From NCBI GenBank assembly GCA_028869355.1, contig JAGWSK010000097.1, positions 1-8,400 on the forward strand: DNA of 8,400 nucleotides. Direction: 5' to 3'. This document shows, in pieces, positions 1 to 7,532 of this stretch (position 1 is its first letter; each line of letters starts with the position of its first letter). This DNA comes from Alphaproteobacteria bacterium. Its GTDB lineage: Bacteria > Pseudomonadota > Alphaproteobacteria > Micropepsales > Micropepsaceae. The notes under the pieces are model-generated. The model was not told the DNA's origin. It searched no databases and was given only the letters and a program-made list of their open reading frames with translations. The translations under genes and the position numbers were made by a program.

Positions 1-621
1 GCCGGCCATGGATTGCTCAATTTCGATGTCCGACACGAGGCTGCTGAGACCGTCGCTGCACAGCAGGAAAGTATCGCCGCTGTCCACCTCATCCACAATT
101 GCATCAAGCTGCAAAACCGGAGATGCCCCGACAGCACGCGTTAAAACGCTGCGCCGCGGGTGCACAGCGGCCTGTTCATCGCTGATGAGACCCGCCTCGA
201 CCATTTCCTGCACCTCGGAATGATCCGTTGTCATGCGATACAGTTCGCCGTTCCGGCGGAGATAGACACGGCTGTCGCCCACCCACAAAATCGCGAATTT
301 CCGGCCGCAGCAATGCAGTATCGCAACCGTACTCCCCATGACTGAGCCAACCCGCTTCGACTCGGCAACGATCGCTTCGTTCGCCTCATGGACGGCAGCA
401 TCAATGCGGGAAAAATTGAGGCCGAAATCATCCGTGAGCTCAAGCCCCGCCAATGATTGTCTGATTCTGTCCGACGCCCATGCTCCCGCGTGGTGACCGC
501 CCATGCCGTCCGCCACGATCCAGAGATGCGCATCATCACGCACAAGCATCGAATCTTCGTTCGCGGAGCGCTTGCGCCCGGTGTCTGTGACTCCTGAAGT
601 TCGAAACTGGAGATCTGTCAT
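1..621 (-). CDS. pppA: PppA, PP2C-family protein phosphatase of the T6SS switch (partial, C-terminus beyond left edge)
   Basis: This PP2C (PPM) Ser/Thr phosphatase removes phosphate from the T6SS phosphothreonine target (Fha in Pseudomonas; TssL is the phosphorylated protein in Agrobacterium), opposing the kinase PpkA. The 207 codons present are open to the window edge. Metal- and phosphate-binding PP2C motifs appear in order: RSANED (residues 18-23), VADGMGGH (36-43, with the metal-binding Asp38), MGSTVA (95-100), WVGDSRVYL (113-121), TTDHS (131-135), LTRAVG (160-165) and LLCSDGL (186-192, with Asp190). The family's last metal-site Asp-Asn motif would lie outside the window. No signal peptide or membrane segment is seen, so the protein is cytoplasmic. 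The ATG overlaps the tagF stop codon (ATGA) and no Shine-Dalgarno precedes it, suggesting translation coupled to tagF. By analogy with Agrobacterium, ppkA may follow. The family call is near certain; the T6SS role comes from context. Confidence 0.95.
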   Translation of the reverse strand, partial: MTDLQFRTSGVTDTGRKRSANEDSMLVRDDAHLWIVADGMGGHHAGAWASDRIRQSLAGLELTDDFGLNFSRIDAAVHEANEAIVAESKRVGSVMGSTVAILHCCGRKFAILWVGDSRVYLRRNGELYRMTTDHSEVQEMVEAGLISDEQAAVHPRRSVLTRAVGASPVLQLDAIVDEVDSGDTFLLCSDGLSSLVSDIEIEQSMAG

Positions 622-1250
622 GCCGGCTGCGCCGCTTCGCTGGTGCCGGTGAGCACCGGGATCACTTCCACGGACCATCCCCACAGGGCGCAGTCGCCAT
701 CGAGCAGAGCAGCACACTGGGCGCCATCCGGCAAATTTGCCGCGCGAAACGCAAACGGAGGGACATGTTGCGAACCCAGCGTTTCCCACAGACCGACTGT
801 TACATCTTCGTCAGCGGGAGCAGGCGGGTCCAAAGTCTCAAGCCGTGCGGTGAGAGATGCTGGATCGAAGCCGTCTTCCAATGTGTCGAGCGACAGCGCC
901 TCGGCACGGTCAAACCATTGATCCCGCAGGTCTGCCGTTGCCGATGTCATCAGCACCGCAATCGTAAGAGGGAAATAGCGTCCGACTTTGTCCACGCTCG
1001 GCATTAAAACGCCCGCGACAGCGCTCTGCCCTGCATGGCCTGCAGGAAAGGAAAAACGCCAGATTGGCGCCTGCAGATAAATATCCAGCCATTGCGAACC
1101 CAGCGCCTCGCGGCTGCCGGCCATCAGCCGCCGCAGAAAAGCATCCCACGGATCCACAAATTCACGCGGCAGAGTTCTCGTGACAAAGTCGCCCAGCTGC
1201 GGAATTTTGCCGAAGCACCCGGCCCCGCGAGTCAAAGCTGCGGCAGGCAC
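618..1250 (-). CDS. tagF: TagF, T6SS accessory protein / post-translational repressor
   Basis: TagF proteins hold the T6SS off after translation. In Pseudomonas and Agrobacterium TagF acts by binding Fha and works alongside PppA. The 210-residue product has the family signature: CFGKIPQLGDFV near residues 12-23, then FVDPWDAFLRRL (31-42), PIWRF (62-66), and a GVLMPSVDKVGRYFPLT block around 80-96. The length is normal for a stand-alone TagF, and no signal peptide or membrane segment is seen, so it is cytoplasmic. The start is GTG at 1250, inside the last codons of tssM (19-bp overlap). No in-frame ATG or good Shine-Dalgarno lies nearby; a TTG at 1235 that overlaps the tssM stop is a possible alternative. 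Translation therefore probably depends on coupling to tssM. The stop codon overlaps the pppA start in the -1 frame. In Agrobacterium these two domains form one fused protein (ImpM); here they are separate. Confidence 0.93.
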   Translation of the reverse strand: MPAAALTRGAGCFGKIPQLGDFVTRTLPREFVDPWDAFLRRLMAGSREALGSQWLDIYLQAPIWRFSFPAGHAGQSAVAGVLMPSVDKVGRYFPLTIAVLMTSATADLRDQWFDRAEALSLDTLEDGFDPASLTARLETLDPPAPADEDVTVGLWETLGSQHVPPFAFRAANLPDGAQCAALLDGDCALWGWSVEVIPVLTGTSEAAQPA

Positions 1251-4200
1251 TGGAATTGTGCAGCATCGCGCGAATGAAACGGATTGCGTACGCTCTGCGC
1301 CCGCAGGCGGAAGGTTGCGGTGGTTCCATTCACATCAAAAGCAACGGTCATTTGGTCGGGAAGACTGGCGTCAATCCGCGCTTTATCGAGCAGCCTGAAC
1401 AGCGCCCAGGGGCCCGATGCATCAATAGCGGCGGTCTGGCCATTTGCATGCGTGATCGTCAATCGCGCGTGGTCGCCGTTTTGTGGCGGCCACATGATTT
1501 TAACAGAGGGTGTCTGGCCGCGGGTCGCAGTCAAGACCTGGCCGCCAACGTCGAAAACAACTTGACTCACATCGCCGCCAAATTCAGCCGGAGTAAGCGT
1601 AAATTCGTTTGTGATATTCCCGCCGTTGCTGAAAAAGTTGTCGCGAATGCGTTGCGCGGTTTCGAATTGAGCGAGCGTCGCGCGTGACAAACCAAGATCC
1701 GCACCAGCGACTTTCTGATTTGCCCAGGGTGTTTTCGACGTGTCCACATACTGCTTCAGATTCATGGAGAAGAAATTATCGAGAACCCCGCCCGGCTTGA
1801 ACAGCTGCTGGAAATCTCCGAGCCCGATATCGACTGAACTGGTGCGGATGAACGGATAACGGCCGTCCAGTGCCTGACGACAGAGCGGCAGAACGGTTGA
1901 CACATAAGCGTCCTGTATGGATTTGCGGCTTGCACCCGCCGCAATATCGGAGGATGCGCCGGTCGCCTTGGCAACTATTCCCCCCAGAGGCGGCGGCAGC
2001 CGTGAAGCAAGCTGGCTGAGTTGAGCTGCGGCGGCTCCGTTGGGTGGTGCCCCGCCGGACGACAAACTCGCCAACTGTGCAGATGCATCGGAGAGCTGTT
2101 TCAACACACCGTCCAGCTGTGACATGCCGGTTTGTGCCCCGGCAACAAACTCGTGCAGCTGTCTGAAATGCGCATCAATGGCCGCGGATGCAGGTTCCGT
2201 TGTTGCTGCGGTAGAAGGCGCCACACTGTTGAGCACGCCAGCCGCACTGCCTGCTGCCGAATTGATCGCGCCGCGGGCCGCTTGTGCCGCTGCGCCGGCC
2301 GGATTCGCCAGCGCGGCGGCGGCCGCGCCACGGTTCATCGTGGTTTCCTGCGCGGCGGCGATGAGGAATGTCTTCAGCGGCGAGCCTGGTCCTGATACCC
2401 GTCCCAAAATGTCGGTCGCATCTTGCGCGTTTTTGAACGGCGTGATGGTGACATCGGAAAGAAGTTGGTCCCAGGCGGTGATAAAATCACTTGCATAGGC
2501 GGCCGCGATTTCGTTGCGCAATTGCGCCTGCGCTCCCTGATTAACGGGAGGCTGCTGGTTTGGACCAAGCACCCAGCTTGCTTCTGTAACCTGCTTGATA
2601 GCTGCAGGAATCTGGGGCAGCAGGACCTTGTTCAAGCCATCATAGGTGAAAAATCCGGGTATGCCTTCCGACAACGGCTTTCCGGACGCGCGCGTCAACA
2701 CCTGGTTCGCTTGCGCACCTGCATGGTCCACGACGCGCCATTCGGGCAGTGACTTTGCGCCAGCACTGTCCTTGATGACCGCATAGGCCCGTGCCGAAAC
2801 CGGGATGCTCGCCATCACCTGACGTGCCCGCACGATCAGCGCGCCATCCAGCGCAATTGGTGTCATCGGCTGTTGCAGCAGGGCATCGACATGCCTGGCC
2901 AGCTTTGCCCCGCTGTCCTGCGGCGCGAGATTCGGATAGGCCCTCGGCCCCCACAGCGTGACAATCGACGTTTTGGCCAGGTCTTTGTCGACCGGGCCCT
3001 GGCCACCCAGCATAAGGTAAAGGGGCAGGAAGACGTTCACAAAATCGGGTTTTTCAATGTTGTTCCTGAGCTGCGTGCCAACGCCGACCAGCAGCCGTGG
3101 CAGCAAAAAAGAGTTCAATGCGCGATAATATGCGCGCACTGCCTGGCTCTCGAGCTTGGGACTGGTGTTCAGGCCAAACCTGCGGATCATCGCGGCGCCC
3201 TGGTCCGCTGAATCATACCCCGCAGGCAATCCACGGAGCTGATCCAAAACCGGCATGACGCGCGAGACATCGTCGTCAGAAACCGTAGGAGCAATCAGCG
3301 GGTTTGCCACACTGATGTATTCGTCCTTGGCGCGCTCCTCGTCGGCGATCAGCGTTCTGTTGCCCAGATAACTGAGTGTCCAGGCGCCAAGGACGATGAA
3401 ACAGACTGCCGCTACCGCGGCGAGTGCACCCTGCCGAATAAACCGCTCCCGCCGTTCGGCATTGGGATTCGCACCTGCGAGGCTGGCCTCTTCAAAAACG
3501 ACATCGGTCAGCAGACGAGTCAGGAAATAGCTCCTGCCGACGCCGCTGAATGACGGCAATGCTTTATCCGCCAGACCAAACGCGCGCGCCATTGCGCCCA
3601 TCAGCCGGTCGATCGGTGTTCCTTCCTGGGTGGCGCTGGTGAAATAGGCTCCGCGTAACAGCGGCTGCTCCTCAAAGCGCGTTGACTCGAAGGCTTCACG
3701 CAGAAAGTCACGCAACAACGGCTTCACGCTGTTGAACTGCACCGGAAAACCGAACGCCCGGCCCCGCCGGTCCGGATCGCGCTCTTCGTTCACGCGATCG
3801 AGAACCCGATCGTTCAGCCGCTTCATGATTTCGTCGAATTCCGCATCGAACAGCGAAATCAGGTCGTCTGCCTTGCGGCTTCGCTCGAGCGGGAATGTCG
3901 TGCCCCAGACTTCCATCCGCCCATGCCGGTCAAGATCGCCAAAGAATTCGGTAAATCCTGCGATGCGGTCTGCTTTCGTGAACACCACATACACCGGCAG
4001 CCGCATCCCGAATTCTTGCTGCAATTCACCAAGCCGGCTCTTGATGGCGCGCGCATGTTTGGAGCGCTCGCCAGCAGGCATTTGCAACAGGTCGGGGATG
4101 CCGATGGCAATCAGCACACCGTTCACCGGCTGACGCGGCCGATGCTGTTTCAGCATCTTCAGAAATCCGAGCCAGGCCTGCTGGTCGGCGGCTTCATTGC

Positions 4201-4804
4201 TGTCTTGAGTCGTATATCGTCCCGCCGTATCGAGCAGGATGGCGTCGTCGCAGAACCACCAGTCGCAGTTGCGTGTCCCGCCAACGCCGCGCAGCGGATC
4301 CTTGCCGAATTTGTCCGACAGCGGAAAATTCAGGCCGGAATTGACCAGCGCAGTTGTTTTGCCTGAACCCGGAGGACCAATCAGGATGTACCAGGGCAAC
4401 TCATAAAGATATTGCCGGCCGCGACTGCCCGGCCGGGAACGCTTCAATTCGGCAAGCGCTTCTTCCAGCCGCTCACGCAGAATATGGGTTTCCTCGGCAC
4501 TCGCGCGATCAGCCTCACGCGGTGATCTGCTCGCCGAATCTTCCGTCACCTGTGCAATCATTTGCGTGTTGCGCTGTGCAGCCCTCAGGTCGAGCACCAG
4601 GTTGACCACGAGCCAGCAAACAGCGATCAGCGCGATGAGAATCAGCCGCGGAAGGAAAGCCGCAAAAACATCAAAGAGCGGTGCGAGAAACCAGACCAGC
4701 AAAGCAAGTGCCAGCGCCCCCACGCCGGACAGAACCCAGCGACTGGTGAAAACTGCCAGCACTCGTTTCATTCCCGAAGATTTTTGAGTGGTTCCTTCTG
4801 GCAT
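1232..4804 (-). CDS. tssM: TssM (IcmF-like) inner-membrane protein of the T6SS membrane complex
   Basis: TssM spans the inner membrane and, with TssL and usually the lipoprotein TssJ, forms the channel-like membrane complex that anchors the baseplate. The 1190 residues are normal length. Two N-terminal membrane helices (about 22-42 and 50-72) precede a cytoplasmic NTPase domain with an intact Walker A, GPPGSGKT (143-150), a Walker B-like ILLDTAGR (189-196) and FTKADR (275-280). The family motif LRGAYFTS lies at 383-390. A third helix (about 459-480) leads to the large periplasmic part, which includes the IcmF block RYPFIRTSSVD in its C-terminal half. An Ala-rich segment (826-875) looks like a flexible linker. 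The C-terminal domain has GPWALFRLLDKARI and ends with the typical SVRNPF followed by a Cys-containing tail. The ATG at 4804 is 6 bp after the tssL stop. Met12 (position 4771, MKRVLAVFTSRW) fits family N-termini better, but neither start has a convincing Shine-Dalgarno. Confidence 0.97.
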   Translation of the reverse strand: MPEGTTQKSSGMKRVLAVFTSRWVLSGVGALALALLVWFLAPLFDVFAAFLPRLILIALIAVCWLVVNLVLDLRAAQRNTQMIAQVTEDSASRSPREADRASAEETHILRERLEEALAELKRSRPGSRGRQYLYELPWYILIGPPGSGKTTALVNSGLNFPLSDKFGKDPLRGVGGTRNCDWWFCDDAILLDTAGRYTTQDSNEAADQQAWLGFLKMLKQHRPRQPVNGVLIAIGIPDLLQMPAGERSKHARAIKSRLGELQQEFGMRLPVYVVFTKADRIAGFTEFFGDLDRHGRMEVWGTTFPLERSRKADDLISLFDAEFDEIMKRLNDRVLDRVNEERDPDRRGRAFGFPVQFNSVKPLLRDFLREAFESTRFEEQPLLRGAYFTSATQEGTPIDRLMGAMARAFGLADKALPSFSGVGRSYFLTRLLTDVVFEEASLAGANPNAERRERFIRQGALAAVAAVCFIVLGAWTLSYLGNRTLIADEERAKDEYISVANPLIAPTVSDDDVSRVMPVLDQLRGLPAGYDSADQGAAMIRRFGLNTSPKLESQAVRAYYRALNSFLLPRLLVGVGTQLRNNIEKPDFVNVFLPLYLMLGGQGPVDKDLAKTSIVTLWGPRAYPNLAPQDSGAKLARHVDALLQQPMTPIALDGALIVRARQVMASIPVSARAYAVIKDSAGAKSLPEWRVVDHAGAQANQVLTRASGKPLSEGIPGFFTYDGLNKVLLPQIPAAIKQVTEASWVLGPNQQPPVNQGAQAQLRNEIAAAYASDFITAWDQLLSDVTITPFKNAQDATDILGRVSGPGSPLKTFLIAAAQETTMNRGAAAAALANPAGAAAQAARGAINSAAGSAAGVLNSVAPSTAATTEPASAAIDAHFRQLHEFVAGAQTGMSQLDGVLKQLSDASAQLASLSSGGAPPNGAAAAQLSQLASRLPPPLGGIVAKATGASSDIAAGASRKSIQDAYVSTVLPLCRQALDGRYPFIRTSSVDIGLGDFQQLFKPGGVLDNFFSMNLKQYVDTSKTPWANQKVAGADLGLSRATLAQFETAQRIRDNFFSNGGNITNEFTLTPAEFGGDVSQVVFDVGGQVLTATRGQTPSVKIMWPPQNGDHARLTITHANGQTAAIDASGPWALFRLLDKARIDASLPDQMTVAFDVNGTTATFRLRAQSVRNPFHSRDAAQFQCLPQL
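2180..2329 (-). other. Ala-rich low-complexity linker within TssM
   Basis: Codons 826-875 of tssM encode about 50 residues dominated by Ala, with Gly, Ser, Thr, Pro and Asn, for example AAAAALANPAGAAAQAARG at the start and VAPSTAATTEPASAA at the end. It sits in the periplasmic half, before a helical segment with heptad-like Leu spacing (near 880-920). It is in frame, with no sign of a frameshift or insertion. It is probably a flexible linker; a specific function is not evident. Confidence 0.7.
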
Positions 4805-4810
4805 CGCTGA

Positions 4811-6124
4811 TTACCCGGCAAGAGGCTTCATGAGGACAATTTCGATCCGCCGGTTCTGCTCCCGGCCTTCGGGCGTGTCGTTGGTCGCAAGCGGTGTGGA
4901 GTCGCCCATGCCTTGCGCAGATACGCGCTGTGGATCGGACAACCGGGAGCGAATCAGGTTGCGCGCAGCTTCGGCACGCGCGAGCGACAACTCGTAATTT
5001 GATGGAAACCGGATGGTATGAATAGGCGTGTTGTCGGTGTGCCCGACGACGTTGATCTGCCCGGGCTCCTGTTGGACCGCACCTCCAATGCGCAGGAGAA
5101 CATCGACGTAACGATCTGCGACGTCGGTGCTTCCGGGAGCAAACATGGCATTCCCTGCCAGCGAGATTGTGATGGTGCGGTCATTCTCACCCACACTGAC
5201 CAGATGGGCGGAAATCTCGGGCGCCAGGAATTGCCGCAGACGATCGGCGTGACTGGCATAATTGGGCAACGCCGTCCCGCCCGTGATGCTGGGCTCGCGA
5301 TCCGGCGGCAAACGGGCAAGTTCGGCAAAAACGGGATTCGATGCCGCGCTCAGCAGAACACTTAGCCCGACGAAGACAGCAAGCAGCACGCATGCCGCGG
5401 CCGAAGCGTAAACCCAAATGGGAATCTGGCTCGGGATTGACTTGTGCGCCGCCTGAACGCCCTGCCAGTGTGGCGACAGTTCGCGCTCGAATTCTCCCCG
5501 TTCACGCCGAATGGCCGCGTAGGCAATTTCACGAACTCGTGCCAATTCGGCGGGTCCATTTGCCTGCATGCGAACGCGCCCCTCGAACCCAAGCGACAGG
5601 CATAGGTACATGATCTCCAGCAGATCCGCGTTACCTCGCTCGTCCAAAAGCTGCTTCAGGGTTTCGAAGAACCAGTCACCGCCGGTGACCTGGCCGTGAA
5701 ATACGCTGAAGAGAGTGCTTGAGCGCCAGGCACTGTGCGCGCCCCACGGTGTATTGAGGACTACATCGTCCAGCAGCGCGCAAACCGTCCGATGCGCAGT
5801 CTGAACGGATTTGGCCGGTATCCCCGCTGCCCGAAGCCGTTCCTGGAAAAGCTTCAATTCCTCCATGATGCGATTACGAAGCGCTGCGATGTCCGGTTGA
5901 TTGGCCGAACCACGGATGCCGATCGCAATCGCAATCAGGGGGCTTGCCGCCGCCACAATCGGGTTGGCGCTCGCGGGAACGAGGTCGGCAAACGAAACAT
6001 TGGCTGTTGGAGGCGCGCCGGCAGCGGGTCGAGGCGCAGGCCGCGCCACACTGGGCCGCCCCGGCATCGGACGGATTACGGTCTTCTCGGGGTCGATACG
6101 AAACGGATCGTCGCTGTCAGACAT
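4811..6124 (-). CDS. tssL: TssL (DotU/IcmH-like) with C-terminal OmpA peptidoglycan-binding domain
   Basis: TssL is a tail-anchored inner-membrane partner of TssM and contacts the baseplate from the cytoplasm. The 437-residue product has a disordered Pro/Ala-rich N-terminus (about 18-45) and the cytoplasmic DotU domain (about 55-225), with LNTPWGAHSAWR near 123-134, FHGQVTGGDWFF near 142-153 and LCLSLGFEGR near 174-183. One membrane helix follows (about 235-260). The periplasmic OmpA/MotB-like domain has GHTDN (361-365), NYELSLARAEAARN (376-389) and NRRIEI (424-429), so this is the 'evolved' form that can hold peptidoglycan directly. EKTVIRP at 13-19 places Thr15 close to Agrobacterium TssL Thr14, the PpkA phosphorylation site read by Fha. 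ATG at 6124 is chosen because GAAGG lies 6 nt upstream. An in-frame GTG at 6127, directly after the tssK stop, would add one residue but is only 3 nt from that Shine-Dalgarno. Confidence 0.96.
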   Translation of the reverse strand: MSDSDDPFRIDPEKTVIRPMPGRPSVARPAPRPAAGAPPTANVSFADLVPASANPIVAAASPLIAIAIGIRGSANQPDIAALRNRIMEELKLFQERLRAAGIPAKSVQTAHRTVCALLDDVVLNTPWGAHSAWRSSTLFSVFHGQVTGGDWFFETLKQLLDERGNADLLEIMYLCLSLGFEGRVRMQANGPAELARVREIAYAAIRRERGEFERELSPHWQGVQAAHKSIPSQIPIWVYASAAACVLLAVFVGLSVLLSAASNPVFAELARLPPDREPSITGGTALPNYASHADRLRQFLAPEISAHLVSVGENDRTITISLAGNAMFAPGSTDVADRYVDVLLRIGGAVQQEPGQINVVGHTDNTPIHTIRFPSNYELSLARAEAARNLIRSRLSDPQRVSAQGMGDSTPLATNDTPEGREQNRRIEIVLMKPLAG

Positions 6125-6127
6125 CAC

Positions 6128-7459
6128 TCACCTTCGAATGGCCCAGAATTCCATCATCAGCCCCGGAAAATCACCGCCAACGTGAAATGCGAAAGCTCCC
6201 GAGGTCCGCAAATCGCGCCACAACTGATCCTTTCGGTCGAGCTCGAAATAAACAGTGCCGGCGTGGAACGGAATTTGACGCGGACTGACCGGCAGAGGTC
6301 TGATCGGGATGCCGCGGACCGCGCTGTTGACCAGTTTCACGATCTGCTCGACCGGCCCGATCGTAGTGAGCTGCGGGAAATTCCGCCGCACCTGCTCGTC
6401 AGCGACATCAGCTTTCACGGCGAGGACAAAACTGGCATCGGCAAGCAGCGATTTATCGTTGAGAAGGGCGATGCGCACTCCATGCGCGCGTTCTTGCAAC
6501 GGAATGGGAACAGCGCTTTGATCGAGGACGGCGCTCAGCGCCTGCCGCAGTTCCATCATGACCGGGCCGAACGTGTTCTGCAGATCCTCATGCCGGTAAT
6601 CGCTGAATTCGATCGGCCGTTTGGTTCGGGAGACGAAGGTTGCGAATTCGCCTGCGAGCTGAATCAGAGTCGCATAAAGAGCAACGGGATGTAATTCGGA
6701 CAAAGTCCCGTAAAGACGCATCAGCGGCGAATACCGATTGATCGTCTGGAGCAACAGAAAGTTCGAAATATCGGCGACGGCGCCAACGGCCTGGGTTGCC
6801 CGCCCGGCCAGTTCTTCCGTACGCTGATGAAGCAATCCCTGAAGCTCGGTGATGATCCCATTCAGCGCCGGAATGGCGGCGCAGGTCAATGCCGGCGCAA
6901 GATAGCGCTCATCAAGGATCACGGATTTGTCGCTACGCACCTCGAGGATACGGGCAAGTCCAAGGCACACATAACCTGCCCGCTCGCTCGAATGCAGCGC
7001 ATAACGCAGTTGCAGTTTTCCGACAGTCAGGTCGGCGCTGGTCTCAGCGCCGGCAATGGCATCGAATGCGCGATAGGAATTTGCGGCAAAGCGCGCCCCG
7101 GGAGCATCATAGCCGTTGGCCGTGATCTCGACTTTGCCCGGCTGGTATTCCGGCAACGCAAGATACACGACTTCATTCCGGACATTTGGCCCCAATTCCA
7201 GCGGCAAGGGATGATTGCCGTCCGCCATAAGGTCGAAAGGCGTGCCGTCGGGCAGAATTCCCCGGCACTGCGTAACGCCGAATTTGCCCCCGAGCAACAA
7301 CTCGCGGCTGATCTTCAGCTCCGAAATACCCCATGCGTAGGGCGTGACACCGGCAATGCGGTCACGCACCAGCCGCTCGATGTAGCGATCGTGCTGCTGG
7401 AAATGTTGCGGCCGAAGGAACATTCCCTCGGACCAGACCACCTTGTTGTCAGCCCCCAT
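6128..7459 (-). CDS. tssK: TssK, T6SS baseplate adaptor protein
   Basis: TssK is a cytoplasmic trimeric baseplate protein that links the baseplate wedge (TssF/TssG/TssE) to the cytoplasmic parts of TssL and TssM. The 443-residue length is typical. The N-terminus carries the family hallmark VVWSEGMFLRPQHFQQHDRY at residues 7-26, followed by the YAWGISELKI block (41-50), a segment with GILPDGTPFDL (67-77) and a mid-protein FLLLQTINRYSPLMRL region. No signal peptide or membrane helix is seen. The stop is 3 bp before the tssL ATG, so the two genes are tightly coupled. Upstream is the only sizeable gap in the operon (73 bp). The start is ATG at 7459, because family proteins begin only a few residues before NKVVWSEG. 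A perfect 10-bp duplication covers this start and leaves a second, out-of-frame ATG 10 bp upstream, so initiation here may be unusual. Confidence 0.97.
   Translation of the reverse strand: MGADNKVVWSEGMFLRPQHFQQHDRYIERLVRDRIAGVTPYAWGISELKISRELLLGGKFGVTQCRGILPDGTPFDLMADGNHPLPLELGPNVRNEVVYLALPEYQPGKVEITANGYDAPGARFAANSYRAFDAIAGAETSADLTVGKLQLRYALHSSERAGYVCLGLARILEVRSDKSVILDERYLAPALTCAAIPALNGIITELQGLLHQRTEELAGRATQAVGAVADISNFLLLQTINRYSPLMRLYGTLSELHPVALYATLIQLAGEFATFVSRTKRPIEFSDYRHEDLQNTFGPVMMELRQALSAVLDQSAVPIPLQERAHGVRIALLNDKSLLADASFVLAVKADVADEQVRRNFPQLTTIGPVEQIVKLVNSAVRGIPIRPLPVSPRQIPFHAGTVYFELDRKDQLWRDLRTSGAFAFHVGGDFPGLMMEFWAIRR
6131..6135 (-). promoter_or_regulatory. Shine-Dalgarno of tssL, deciding the ATG start
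   Basis: GAAGG on the minus strand, inside the last tssK codons, is followed by the tssK stop TGA, then GTG, then ATG. The 6-nt gap to the ATG at 6124 is normal, while the 3-nt gap to the GTG at 6127 is short. This favours the ATG as the tssL start. Confidence 0.6.
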
Positions 7460-7471
7460 GCGCCCCCATGC
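7452..7471 (-). repeat. Perfect 10-bp tandem duplication across the tssK start codon
   Basis: The minus strand reads GCATGGGGGC twice in direct succession (7471-7462 and 7461-7452). Each copy holds an ATG: one at 7469, out of frame, and one at 7459, the tssK start. Because 10 is not a multiple of 3, the upstream ATG opens a six-codon ORF (MGAHGG) ending at a TGA at 7451-7449, just inside tssK. A GAAGAG Shine-Dalgarno-like sequence at 7482-7477 is 7 nt from the upstream ATG but 17 nt from the tssK ATG. Confidence 0.85.
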
Positions 7472-7532
7472 CCATACTCTTCACCCGCGTGTGCCCAATG
7501 TCGCTCCGGCCCTCAGATCATAGCGGGGTTTG
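7460..7532. other. 73-bp tagH-tssK intergenic gap
   Basis: This is the only non-coding interval longer than a few bases. It contains the tssK ribosome-binding region and one copy of the 10-bp duplication. I see no convincing -35/-10 or -24/-12 promoter and no strong hairpin followed by a T run. Read-through from tagH into tssK is therefore the simplest reading. Confidence 0.6.
7477..7482 (-). promoter_or_regulatory. Shine-Dalgarno-like GAAGAG upstream of tssK
   Basis: GAAGAG is the best purine-rich match before tssK. It is correctly spaced for the decoy ATG at 7469 (7 nt), too close to an ATG at 7475 (1 nt, same frame as 7469) and too far from the tssK ATG at 7459 (17 nt). The GGGGG just before the tssK ATG may serve as a weak alternative site. 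Confidence 0.4.

Noticed and set aside
231..545. Minus-strand open frame (104 codons) in the pppA region
   Set aside because: It is in a different frame from the PP2C reading frame, which is continuous from 621 to the window edge with all motifs in order.
2040..2498. Plus-strand open frame (152 codons) rich in Ala and Cys
   Set aside because: It mirrors the Ala-rich linker codons of tssM on the other strand. This is expected for GCN-rich sequence and is not a gene.
5735..6694. Long plus-strand open frame (319 codons) opposite tssL and tssK
   Set aside because: It lies antisense to two well-recognised genes and crosses their junction. The product is Arg/His-rich with no recognisable family. 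It reflects codon bias of the real strand.
7460..7532. Possible promoter or terminator in the tagH-tssK gap
   Set aside because: A TTGGGC...TATGGG pairing exists but would overlap the ribosome-binding region and matches poorly. No sigma-54 -24/-12 element is seen. The weak CGCT/AGCG stem has no T run after it.
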